DNA from: CAIWHR01 sp963823215
GTDB lineage: Bacteria > Pseudomonadota > Gammaproteobacteria > Burkholderiales > Casimicrobiaceae
DNA length: 64,000 bases
Assembly: GCA_963823215.1 (NCBI GenBank)
Contig: CAWGKT010000006.1
Span: forward strand, 62,001 to 126,000
Direction of reading: 5' to 3'
The notes under the pieces are model-generated. The model saw nothing but the letters and a program-made list of their open reading frames with translations. It did not search any database and was not told the origin of the DNA. The position numbers and the translations under genes were made by a program. This document shows, one piece after another, positions 52,981 through 61,088 of this stretch. The first letter of the stretch is position 1; every line of letters starts with the position of its first letter.

Positions 52981-53877
52981 ATGACGGCAGTCGCGGCGAA
53001 CGGCATCACGATCGAGTACGAATCGCTGGGGGATCCGCTGGCGCCGCCGATCCTGCTCATCGCGGGTCTCGGCCTCCAGCTGACGGCGTGGCCGGACGCG
53101 TTCTGCCACGGGCTCCTCGACCGCGGCTTCCGCGTTGTCCGGTTCGACAACCGGGACAGCGGCCTGTCGTCGAAGATCCGCGTGCGCCGGCAGCCGAATC
53201 CCGTCGCCGCGCTGGCCGCGTCGTGGCTGCGCTTGCCCGTGCGTTCGCCCTATACGCTCGACGCGATGGCCGCCGATGCCGTCGGCCTGCTCGACGCGCT
53301 CGACGTGCCGCGCGCGCACGTCGTGGGCCTGTCGATGGGAGGCATGATCGCGCAGATCGTCGCGGCCACGTATCCGCAACACGTACTCACCCTGACGTCC
53401 ATCATGTCGTCGAGCGGCAGCCGCAAGGTGTCGCAGCCGCGGCCCGGCGCCAAGCGGGCGCTGCTGAGCAAGCCGCGCGACCCCCATGACCCGGAGAGTG
53501 TCGTCGATCATCTCGTCGGCATCTTCGGGGTCATCGGCAGCCCGGGCTTTCCCACCGACCGCGCGGCGCTGCGCGAACATATTGCGCGCAACGTGCGCCG
53601 CGGCCACCATCCGGCGGGCGTGACGCGGCAACTGGTCGCGATCATCGCCACGGGCGACCGCCGCAAGCTGTTGCCGAAGATCACGGCGCCCACGCTCGTC
53701 ATCCACGGCGCGGAGGATCCGCTGGTGCCGGTCGAGGCGGGCCGGGACACCGCGCGCCACATCGCGGGTGCGAAGCTGATGGTGATCGAGGGCATGGGCC
53801 ACGATCTCGCGCCGGCCCTCGTGCCGATCCTGGTCGAGGCGATTGCCGCGCATTGCCACGGCAGCGGGAAACGATAG
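52981..53877 (+). CDS. Alpha/beta hydrolase
   Basis: This is an intact 298-residue protein. ILLIAGLGLQLTAWPD is the oxyanion loop, VVGLSMGGMIAQ the nucleophile elbow (Ser near residue 121), IHGAEDPLVPVEAG supplies the Asp and GMGHDLAP the His. The pattern matches the haloperoxidase/esterase-like branch that includes RdmC-type esterases. It follows the lipase-like gene by 30 nt and is probably in the same operon. Substrate unknown. Confidence 0.88.
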   Translation: MTAVAANGITIEYESLGDPLAPPILLIAGLGLQLTAWPDAFCHGLLDRGFRVVRFDNRDSGLSSKIRVRRQPNPVAALAASWLRLPVRSPYTLDAMAADAVGLLDALDVPRAHVVGLSMGGMIAQIVAATYPQHVLTLTSIMSSSGSRKVSQPRPGAKRALLSKPRDPHDPESVVDHLVGIFGVIGSPGFPTDRAALREHIARNVRRGHHPAGVTRQLVAIIATGDRRKLLPKITAPTLVIHGAEDPLVPVEAGRDTARHIAGAKLMVIEGMGHDLAPALVPILVEAIAAHCHGSGKR

Positions 53878-53957
53878 AGAATGCGGCCTGACGACGCCGG
53901 ATGGCAGGCAGGCACGGCGTGCGCATCCTGGACGGACCACTTCACGCGGAGGATTCG

Positions 53958-54494
53958 ATGTTGCGCTCGCTATCGCTCGTATTGCTGCTGCCCCTCGTTT
54001 TTGGCGCCGCGGAGGTCTGCGCTCAGGCAACCAAGAAGGCCGCGGCGCCGGCAAGATCTCCGTCCGCGAAAGACAACTCGATTACCGTCAACGTCTTCCT
54101 GCGGGATGCGGGCAAGAACGAGGTGCTGCTCGCCACGCGCATCTGGCCCGGTTATCCCGAATACAACGCGTTCGCGCTGCAACAGTTCTTCGCGACGATG
54201 AAGGCGCTCGAGCCGGGCTACAGGCAGGATGACGATGTCGCCTATACGTGGTCGACGAAGGGAAAGGTCACCAAGTGCGCCATCTATCTCGAGTCGGCGG
54301 ACGCGCCGGTCAAGACCGGAACCGGCGCCATCGTGGGGTGCGAGGCCAACGGCGTGAGCAACCTGGCGGTGACCTCCGTCGCCGATCCGAAGCGCCCCGT
54401 GAGCACGTCGGTGGATCCCCGGCACCTCACTGACGTGATGGAGCTTTTCAAGAAGCAATCGGAGCGGGCCAAGGGCACCTTGCCCAAGCAGTGA
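53958..54494 (+). CDS. Secreted hypothetical protein, 178 aa
   Basis: The ATG at 53958 opens a signal peptide (MLRSLSLVLLLPLVFGAAEVCAQ) and a mature part of about 155 residues rich in beta strands (NSITVNVFLRDAGKNEVLLATRIWPGYPEYNAF). Two Cys residues (KCAIYLES and GCEANG) could pair. No enzyme motif is visible and I do not recognise the family. The upstream in-frame start at 53901 would put charged residues before the signal peptide, so 53958 is chosen. It follows the hydrolase operon closely. Confidence 0.7.
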   Translation: MLRSLSLVLLLPLVFGAAEVCAQATKKAAAPARSPSAKDNSITVNVFLRDAGKNEVLLATRIWPGYPEYNAFALQQFFATMKALEPGYRQDDDVAYTWSTKGKVTKCAIYLESADAPVKTGTGAIVGCEANGVSNLAVTSVADPKRPVSTSVDPRHLTDVMELFKKQSERAKGTLPKQ

Positions 54495-54574
54495 CGTTCA
54501 CTGTCTGGCACGTGTGACGGCGCGACGGCCGACGCTCGAGGGTCGGCATCGCCAGGAGAGCGGATGGTAGCCAG

Positions 54575-55669
54575 GTGAAGACGTACCGGATCGCCACGAT
54601 CCCGGGCGACGGCATCGGCAAGGAAGTGGTGCCGGCCGGGCAGCAGGTCCTCGAGGCGCTGGCGCAGCGGCGAGGTGGATTCGGCTTCGAGTTCACCGCA
54701 TTCGGCTGGGGCGGCGACTGGTATCGCCGGCACGGCGCGATGATGCCGGACGACGGGCTCGACCAGTTGCGCGGGATGGACGCCATCCTGTTCGGATCCG
54801 CGGGTGATCCGCGCATTCCGGACCACGTCACGCTGTGGGGCCTCCGGCTGAAGATCTGCCAGGGCTTCGACCAATACGCCAACGTCCGGCCCACCCGCAT
54901 CCTGCCCGGCATCGACGCACCCCTCAAGCGCTGCGGCCCGTCGGACCTCGACTGGGTGATCGTGCGCGAGAATACGGAGGGCGAATACGCGGGCGTGGGC
55001 GGACGCGTGCACCAGGGCCATTCGACGGAGGTCGCCACGGACGTGTCGATCATGACGCGCGCCGGTGTCGAGCGCATCATGCGCTTTGCCTTCAGGCTCG
55101 CTCGGTCGCGCCCGCGCCAGCGGCTCACCGTCATCACCAAGTCCAACGCGCAGCGCCACGCGATGGTGATGTGGGACGAAATTGCCGCGCAGGTCGGTTC
55201 CGAGTTCCCCGATGTCGCCTGGGACAAGGAGCTGGTGGATGCGGCCACTGCGCGCATGGTCAACCGTCCCGCTTCGCTCGACACGATCGTGGCCACCAAC
55301 CTGCATGCCGACATCCTGAGTGACCTGGCGGCGGCCCTGGCGGGCAGCCTGGGCATCGCGCCCACCGGCAACATCGATCCGGAACGACGCTACCCCAGCA
55401 TGTTCGAGCCGATCCACGGCTCGGCGTTCGACATCATGGGCCAGGGCATCGCCAATCCCGTGGGTACCTTCTGGAGTTGCGTGATGCTGCTGGAGCACGT
55501 GGGTGAAACGGCCGCGGCGGCGGAGCTGATGGCGGCCATCGAGACGGTTACCGCAAACCCCGCGCTGCGCACGCGCGACCTGGGCGGGACGGCCACCACC
55601 GTGCAGGTGACCGCGGCAGTCTGCGCGTCGATGGGTGCGCCGCGCACATCCGTGCCGCAGGCGGCGTGA
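54575..55669 (+). CDS. Tartrate dehydrogenase/decarboxylase-like (isopropylmalate dehydrogenase family)
   Basis: This is an intact 364-residue enzyme starting with GTG at 54575 (KTYRIATIPGDGIGKEVV). Family residues are the R-x-N-x-E motif in WVIVRENTEGEYAGVGGR, VTIKSN-type VITKSNAQRHAMVM with the catalytic Lys, and the metal Asp in VATNLHADILSDLAAAL. The glycine-rich end is SMFEPIHGSAFDI. DPRIPDHVTLWGLRL is the TtuC/tartrate-type substrate loop. It oxidises D-malate- or tartrate-like hydroxyacids with NAD+ and Mn2+. The Bug-type binding protein downstream (55711) likely brings in the substrate. Confidence 0.9.
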   Translation: MKTYRIATIPGDGIGKEVVPAGQQVLEALAQRRGGFGFEFTAFGWGGDWYRRHGAMMPDDGLDQLRGMDAILFGSAGDPRIPDHVTLWGLRLKICQGFDQYANVRPTRILPGIDAPLKRCGPSDLDWVIVRENTEGEYAGVGGRVHQGHSTEVATDVSIMTRAGVERIMRFAFRLARSRPRQRLTVITKSNAQRHAMVMWDEIAAQVGSEFPDVAWDKELVDAATARMVNRPASLDTIVATNLHADILSDLAAALAGSLGIAPTGNIDPERRYPSMFEPIHGSAFDIMGQGIANPVGTFWSCVMLLEHVGETAAAAELMAAIETVTANPALRTRDLGGTATTVQVTAAVCASMGAPRTSVPQAA

Positions 55670-55710
55670 CGGACAGTATTGAAACTGACCACGACAGGAG
55701 AAAGACGACG

Positions 55711-56658
55711 ATGAAACGACTGTTCCCGGCTGTGTTCCTTGCGTTGCTGTCGCCCATGGTGTTGGCCCAGGCCTGCCCCGACAAGAACGTGCTCTACTGG
55801 CAGGCGTTTCCCCCCGGCGGCGAATCGGACATCTCGGCGCGCCACCAGCAGGTCGTGCTGAAGAAGAAGTGCCCGAACATCGACACCGTGGTCCAGTACA
55901 AGCCGGGCGCCGGTGGCGGATTGATGTGGGGGCAGATGAACACCCTGCCGGGCGACGGGCTCAACATCGTCGGCATCAACCTGCCGCACATCGTCTTCCA
56001 GCCGATCGAGGGCGAGGTGCAATACAAGACGCAGGACGTCACGCCGGTGTTCTGGTTCCACTACACTCCCGACGCCCTGGTCGTGCCGGACCAGAGCCCG
56101 ATCAAGTCCTTTGCCGATTTCATCAAGGCGGCCAAAGCCGAACCGGAGAAGCTCAGCCTGGGTGGATCGGGCTTGAACTCGGCCAACCATGCGGCGCACG
56201 AGCGGCTGGACTCCTCGTTCGGCATCAAGACCATCTATGTCCCGTACAAGGGCACGGGCGACATGACGACGGCCGTGCTGGGCAGCCAGGTCACGGGCGC
56301 CATTTCCTACACGGCGTTCGCGATCAACAACAAGGGCCGGGTGCGGGCGCTCGCCGTGGCCATGGACAAGCGCCACCCGCTGCTGCCCGACGTGCCCACC
56401 TTCCGCGAGCTGGGCGTGGACTGGGTGGACGGCGCCTATCGCGGCATCGGCGTGCCGAAGAGCACGTCGCCCGAGGCGAGGAAGCGCCTGTCGGACCTGT
56501 GGGCCGCCCTCAACAGCGATCCCGAGATGAAGGCGCTCGCCGACAAGAGCGGCTTCGAGCTGATCAACGTCGGCACCGACCAGATGGATGCGTTCATGAC
56601 GGAGAAGATCCGCATTTACACGGCCGGGGCGCAGGCCCTGGGCCTGGGCAAGAAGTAG
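55711..56658 (+). CDS. Tripartite tricarboxylate transporter solute-binding protein (Bug family)
   Basis: This is an intact 315-residue protein from ATG 55711, with signal peptide MKRLFPAVFLALLSPMVLAQA and the Bug pattern: AFPPGGESDISAR, VQYKPGAGGGLMWGQM, TIYVPYKGTGDMTTAVLGSQV, LLPDVPTFRELGVDWVDG. AGGAGAAAG precedes the start. No TctAB genes follow, so, as in many betaproteobacteria, it may share an orphan permease or act as a sensor. Its pairing with the tartrate-dehydrogenase-like gene (41 nt gap) suggests a hydroxy-dicarboxylate ligand. Confidence 0.9.
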   Translation: MKRLFPAVFLALLSPMVLAQACPDKNVLYWQAFPPGGESDISARHQQVVLKKKCPNIDTVVQYKPGAGGGLMWGQMNTLPGDGLNIVGINLPHIVFQPIEGEVQYKTQDVTPVFWFHYTPDALVVPDQSPIKSFADFIKAAKAEPEKLSLGGSGLNSANHAAHERLDSSFGIKTIYVPYKGTGDMTTAVLGSQVTGAISYTAFAINNKGRVRALAVAMDKRHPLLPDVPTFRELGVDWVDGAYRGIGVPKSTSPEARKRLSDLWAALNSDPEMKALADKSGFELINVGTDQMDAFMTEKIRIYTAGAQALGLGKK

Positions 56659-56722
56659 GGCCGCTGCGCTTTGGCCTATAGTGACGGTGTGCCGCCCTCG
56701 CGGCGATCCAATGGAGAGAGCC

Positions 56723-56848
56723 ATGTCCCATCAGCCCCCGAAGCAAGGCAAGAAGAAGCCGCAGCACACGCCGAAGGAAAAGAAGACGCTCAAGCAGCAG
56801 AAGAAGCACGCGAGCGACACGGCGCCTTTCCTCAAGCCCGGCAAGTGA
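56723..56848 (+). CDS. 41-aa Lys/Gln-rich basic peptide
   Basis: ATG 56723 with AATGGAGAGAGCC upstream encodes SHQPPKQGKKKPQHTPKEKK and then TLKQQKKHASDTAPFLKPGK, ending at TGA 56848. About a third of the residues are Lys. Codon use and a ribosome-binding site argue for translation. Very basic short proteins of this type are widespread hypotheticals that may bind RNA or the nucleoid; the function is not known. It lies in the gap between the Bug gene and the RIO-like kinase. Confidence 0.6.
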   Translation: MSHQPPKQGKKKPQHTPKEKKTLKQQKKHASDTAPFLKPGK

Positions 56849-56930
56849 GCGGCCTGGCCATCGCGCACCGCCGTTTCGCGTGCGCACTGCGCGCCGGCGG
56901 TACGGCAGGCGCAGTCGCGAAAGCGCTCGC

Positions 56931-57782
56931 TTGAAGACGCCGGGGAGGCTCCTGCCGCTCGTTCACGAAGGGCTCATCGACGAGGTGATCCGGCAGCTGA
57001 TGAGCGGCAAGGAGGCCACGGTCTACGTCGTCCGCTGCGGTGGCGAGGTCCGTTGCGCCAAGGTATACAAGGAGGCGAACAAGCGCAGCTTTCGCCAGGC
57101 CGCGCTCTACCAGGAGGGCCGCAAGACCAGGAACACGCGCCAGGCGCGGGCGATGGCCAAGGGCACGCGGTTCGGACGCAAGGCGCAGGAGGACGCGTGG
57201 CAGAACGTCGAGGTCGACGCGCTGTATCGCCTTGCCGCCGCCGGCGTGCGCGTCCCGCGCCCGTATGCGTATGCGCACGGCGTGGTGCTGATGGAGCTCC
57301 TGACCGATGCGCACGGCAATGCCGCGCCGCGACTCAACGACGTGGTGCTGCCGGAGGGGCTGGCGATCGAGTACCACGCCACGATGCTCCGCGAGATCGT
57401 GCGCATGCTCTGCGCGGGCGTCATCCACGGCGACCTGTCCGAATACAATGTGCTGGTTACCGGCGAAGGCCCGGTGATCATCGACCTGCCGCAGGCCGTC
57501 GATGCCGCGGCGAACAACAATGCCGCCGCCATGTTGAAGCGCGACGTCCTCAACATCACCACCTACTTCAGCCGTTTCGCCCCGGCGCTCGCCGCCACGC
57601 GTTACGGCGACGAGATCTGGTCGCTCTACGAGAGCGCGCAGCTCCAGCCCGATGTGGTACTTACCGGCCGCTTTGCGGCGAGCACGCGCCCGGCCGACGT
57701 CGCCGCGGTGATGCAGGAGATCGCCGCCGTGCGCGCCGAGCACGAAGAGCGGCTGCGTTACAGGGCGCTTGTCGAGGAATGA
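56931..57782 (+). CDS. RIO1-type protein kinase
   Basis: This encodes about 283 residues. KTPGRLLPLVHEGLIDEVIRQLMSGKEATVYVVRCGGEVRCAKVYKEA gives the flexible loop and the ATP-binding Lys. VVLMELLTD is the hinge, VIHGDLSEYNVLV the catalytic loop (Asp and Asn), and VIIDLPQAVDAA the metal-binding Asp motif. RIO kinases in bacteria are linked to envelope stress or membrane integrity. I chose TTG 56931 because family members begin with K-x-P-x-RL there; the frame also opens at GTG 56880. It is not in an obvious operon. Confidence 0.85.
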   Translation: MKTPGRLLPLVHEGLIDEVIRQLMSGKEATVYVVRCGGEVRCAKVYKEANKRSFRQAALYQEGRKTRNTRQARAMAKGTRFGRKAQEDAWQNVEVDALYRLAAAGVRVPRPYAYAHGVVLMELLTDAHGNAAPRLNDVVLPEGLAIEYHATMLREIVRMLCAGVIHGDLSEYNVLVTGEGPVIIDLPQAVDAAANNNAAAMLKRDVLNITTYFSRFAPALAATRYGDEIWSLYESAQLQPDVVLTGRFAASTRPADVAAVMQEIAAVRAEHEERLRYRALVEE

Positions 57783-57866
57783 GGCCGGCCGGCGAAGTGC
57801 GGCAACGCGAGTGTGTGACGCGTGCCACTGCCCTCGCCCGGAACAAGACGTGAAAGCGGTCAAGCC

Positions 57867-58979
57867 ATGAAGCCGATTCAGCTGTTCGATCCCGCGTCCG
57901 GCACGTATACCTACCTGCTGTTCGACGAGGCGTCGCGCGAGGCGCTGATCATCGACCCCGTCGACGAGCAGCTCGAGCGCGACCTGACCGAACTGCGTAC
58001 CTACGGGCTCAAGGTCGTCTGGACGGTCGAGACGCACGCGCACGCCGATCACATCACCAGCGCGGGGCAGCTGGCGGAGTATGCCGGCGCCATGACCGCC
58101 GCGCCCGAAGGCTGCGGCATCACGACCGCCGCGATGCAGCTCAGGAACGGCGACACGCTGGCCTTTGGTGGCGAAGCGATCAAGGCGCTGCACACGCCCG
58201 GCCACACGGCCGGCAGCATGTGCTATCTGTGGCGCGATCACGTGTTCACCGGCGATACGCTGCTGATCAACGGTTGCGGCCGCACGGATTTCCAGTCCGG
58301 CAGCGCCGAGGCGCTGTACCGCAGCATCACGCAGGTGCTGTTCGCGCTCCCCGACGCCACGACCGTCTGGCCCGGGCACGACTACCAGGGCCGGACGCAC
58401 ACGACCATCGGGGTCGAGAAGGCGGGCAATGCGCGGATTGCCGGCAAGTCGCTGGCCGAATTCATCGCGATCATGGACGCGCTCCATCTGCCGCGACCGG
58501 CGCGCATCGACGAGGCCGTTCCAGCCAACCTGTCGTCGGGCATCCGGCACGATGCGGGGGGTGGCGCGCTGCTCGACGCGCGGCCTGCTGCGGGCTACGC
58601 CGGCGACGTGTCACCGCAGCTCGCCTACAAGTGGTGGCGGTCCGGCGAGGCCGTGCTGATCGACGTGCGCACGGACGCCGAGCGCGAATGGGTGGGCTTC
58701 ATACCGGACGCCGTGCCGCTCGCCTGGAAGCAGTGGCCCGGCATGGCGGCGAACACCGCCTTCGACGAGGGCTTGCGAACTGCGGTGCCCAATGGCAAGA
58801 AAGTCGTCCTGCTATGTCGCAGCGGCGTGCGCTCGATCGCGGCGGCGAAGCGCGCGACCGAACTCGGCCTGGAGGCATACAACATCCTCGAAGGCTTCGA
58901 AGGTGACCCCGACGAGCGGGCGCAGCGCGGTCGCAGGGGCGGGTGGCGCTATCACGGGCTGCCCTGGCGGCAGGGCTAG
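57867..58979 (+). CDS. Persulfide dioxygenase-rhodanese fusion (MBL-fold, ETHE1-like)
   Basis: This is an intact 370-residue two-domain protein. Residues 1-235 are a metallo-beta-lactamase fold with ETHAHADH (H-x-H-x-D-H iron-binding motif), ALHTPGHTAGSMCY, FTGDTLLINGCGRTDFQSGSAEALY and WPGHDY, the ETHE1/persulfide dioxygenase pattern. Residues 260-360 are a rhodanese domain with the active Cys in LLCRSGVRSIAAAK. It oxidises glutathione persulfide to sulfite and can exchange sulfur with thiosulfate. The fusion of these two activities is known from some proteobacteria. ATG 57867 is chosen from the start of the MBL domain. Confidence 0.9.
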   Translation: MKPIQLFDPASGTYTYLLFDEASREALIIDPVDEQLERDLTELRTYGLKVVWTVETHAHADHITSAGQLAEYAGAMTAAPEGCGITTAAMQLRNGDTLAFGGEAIKALHTPGHTAGSMCYLWRDHVFTGDTLLINGCGRTDFQSGSAEALYRSITQVLFALPDATTVWPGHDYQGRTHTTIGVEKAGNARIAGKSLAEFIAIMDALHLPRPARIDEAVPANLSSGIRHDAGGGALLDARPAAGYAGDVSPQLAYKWWRSGEAVLIDVRTDAEREWVGFIPDAVPLAWKQWPGMAANTAFDEGLRTAVPNGKKVVLLCRSGVRSIAAAKRATELGLEAYNILEGFEGDPDERAQRGRRGGWRYHGLPWRQG

Positions 58980-59021
58980 GCCGCGTCCCCGGGTTGTCGT
59001 CGTTCCGGGGGCGCGTCTCGG

Positions 59022-61076
59022 TCAAACCGCCAGTCGCGCCGCCGCCTCCTGCAAGACCCGGATCGCGTCGGCCCGTCCTTCGCCCGTCAGCTTCTTCTGG
59101 TCGATGATGAGCAGCAGGCCGTCCTGTTCCTGCCGGATGATGCGGCCCTGCCCGCTGGTGTCGTCGCGCAGGGCCACCACCCGGTGCGTTCGCACCGGCG
59201 TGGGGAACCCTTTGACGGTGATGGTGCCGGTTTCCTCGGCGAGTACGGCGTCCTTGACCAGCGCATAAGTCTCGTGGGCGAGCAGGATGCCGCCGAGGTC
59301 GGCATGCGATTGCAGCCGCGCGGCCAGGTTCACCTCGTTGCCGATGACCGTGTAGTCGACGCGATCGTCGCTGCCGAAGTTGCCGACGGTGCAATAGCCG
59401 GTGTTGATCCCGATGCGCAGCTGGAACACGTGCTCCTGGCCGCGTTCGCGCCACTCGGCCTGCAGGTCCCGCATGCGCTGCTGCATGGCGATCGCCATTC
59501 TGACGCAGGCCACGGCGTCCTCGCGCGTGCCGCGGGTCTCCGGATCGCCGAAGAACAGCATGATCGCGTCGCCGATGAACTTGTCGATGGTCGCGCCGTA
59601 CTCGAGGGCAATCGACGACATCTCGCGCAGGTACTGGTTGAGGAGGCTCGTCAGCTCCTCGGACTCGAGCAGGTCGGTGGTTTCCGTGAAGCCGGCGATG
59701 TCGGAGAAGAAGATCGTCAGCTTCTTGCGCTGCGACGCGACCTCGACGTTCTTCTCGCCACTGAAGATCGATTTGTAGAGTTGGGGGGAGAGATACTTTG
59801 ACAACTTCGAAGAAAGCGATTCGAGCCTCATGTTCTTTTCCGAGACGAGTCTGCTCGCTTCGTCCGCCCTCTGTTTTGCCGCGAGCAGTTGCCGCTCTGC
59901 ATCCTTGAGTTCGGTGATGTCCGTCATCACGGTCACCGTACCGCCCGCAGCGACCTTGCGGCGGCCGATGCGGTAGACGCGCCCATCCGGCGTGTGGTCC
60001 TCGAAGGTCTTGCCCGATGGATGGTGCAGACTGTCAACGCGTTTGGCGACGAGAGCGTCGACGTCACCGTCGCCGTAATAGCCGTGCTCGGCCAGATGGC
60101 GCAGCAGGTCCGGATAAGAGCGTCCCGGTTGCAGCAGCTCGCTCGGCACGGGGTACACTTCGGCGAAGCGATCATTGCAATAGACGATATTGAGCTGCTC
60201 GTCGATGTAGGAAAGGGCGCCGGGCATGTTGTCGAGGGCGACGTGGAGTTCGGCCTTCTTGCGCGCGAGTTCCTCCTCGGCGCCCTTGAGGCCGGTAATG
60301 TCCGTGATCACCGTCACCGTACCGCCCGGCGCCGCCCGGCGACGATAGACCTCGTAGACGCGACCGTCGGGGGTGCGGTCTTCGAAGGTCTTTCCCGAAG
60401 GATTGCGCAGGCTCTCCACGCGCCCGGCGACCAGGGCGTCGACGTCACCCTTGCCGTAGTAGCCGTGCTCGGCCAGATAGCGCAGAAAGTCGGGATAGTG
60501 ACGTCCCGGACGAAGCAGCTCTCTCGGCACGGGGTACATCTCGATGAAGCGGTCGTTGCAGACGACGATGTTCAGCTGACCATCGGTGTAGGCGAGGGCC
60601 CCGGGCATGTTGTCGAGGGCGACCTGGAGCTGCGCCTCCTTGCGCGCCACGTCCTGCTCGGCCCGCTTGCGCGCGGTGATGTCGGCATAGGCGAGAACCA
60701 GGCCGCCGTGGGCGATGGGAGTGTAGCGGACGTTGAGAATCTGGCCCGAGGCGAGCGCGTACTCGAGCTCGTGCGCTTCCCGGAGACGAATCCTATCCAG
60801 GCGCGACCGGGTCTGGGCTTCGGGGTTGCCTGGCCCATAGTCGCCCCGTTCCGCGTTGAACCGGTAGAACGCCACGATTTCGGTGCCGGGCTTGCACAGT
60901 GCAGCGGGATAGCCCCGCAGCGTGCGGAATGCCCGGTTACTCGCGACCAGTTTCAGATCGCGGTCGAAGATCGCGAATCCAAATGCCAGCGCGTCAAGAC
61001 CAGCGCGAATCAGCGATACCGACTTGTCCGGCGGTTGCGGTAACGCCGAAGCCTTGCTGGATGCTCGTCGGGCCAT
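59022..61076 (-). CDS. Class III adenylate/guanylate cyclase with three PAS domains
   Basis: This is an intact 684-residue protein. An N-terminal PAS-7-type domain (residues 25-140) is followed by two more PAS units (about 145-265 and 275-395) that are near duplicates: both contain VALDNMPGAL, RP/QPGR-x-YPD, HGYYGKGD/GDVDALVA and SGKTFED. A coiled linker leads to the cyclase domain (about 440-620): FFSDIAGFTETTDLL, GDAIMLFFGDP with the metal Asp, and NEVNLAARLQSHAD. It makes cAMP or cGMP in response to the PAS signal. No membrane segment is visible, so it is soluble. Confidence 0.9.
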   Translation of the reverse strand: MARRASSKASALPQPPDKSVSLIRAGLDALAFGFAIFDRDLKLVASNRAFRTLRGYPAALCKPGTEIVAFYRFNAERGDYGPGNPEAQTRSRLDRIRLREAHELEYALASGQILNVRYTPIAHGGLVLAYADITARKRAEQDVARKEAQLQVALDNMPGALAYTDGQLNIVVCNDRFIEMYPVPRELLRPGRHYPDFLRYLAEHGYYGKGDVDALVAGRVESLRNPSGKTFEDRTPDGRVYEVYRRRAAPGGTVTVITDITGLKGAEEELARKKAELHVALDNMPGALSYIDEQLNIVYCNDRFAEVYPVPSELLQPGRSYPDLLRHLAEHGYYGDGDVDALVAKRVDSLHHPSGKTFEDHTPDGRVYRIGRRKVAAGGTVTVMTDITELKDAERQLLAAKQRADEASRLVSEKNMRLESLSSKLSKYLSPQLYKSIFSGEKNVEVASQRKKLTIFFSDIAGFTETTDLLESEELTSLLNQYLREMSSIALEYGATIDKFIGDAIMLFFGDPETRGTREDAVACVRMAIAMQQRMRDLQAEWRERGQEHVFQLRIGINTGYCTVGNFGSDDRVDYTVIGNEVNLAARLQSHADLGGILLAHETYALVKDAVLAEETGTITVKGFPTPVRTHRVVALRDDTSGQGRIIRQEQDGLLLIIDQKKLTGEGRADAIRVLQEAAARLAV

Positions 61077-61088
61077 GACCGACCTCCG

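Noticed and set aside
51277..54054. 925-codon open frame on the minus strand across 51.3-54.1 kb
   Set aside because: It is the reverse shadow of three intact plus-strand genes (acyltransferase and two hydrolases). Its translation is Arg/His-rich with no motif, as expected in GC-rich third-position shadows.
56832..58550. 572-codon minus-strand frame opposite the RIO kinase and persulfide dioxygenase
   Set aside because: Low-complexity shadow without motifs; the plus-strand genes have full catalytic signatures.
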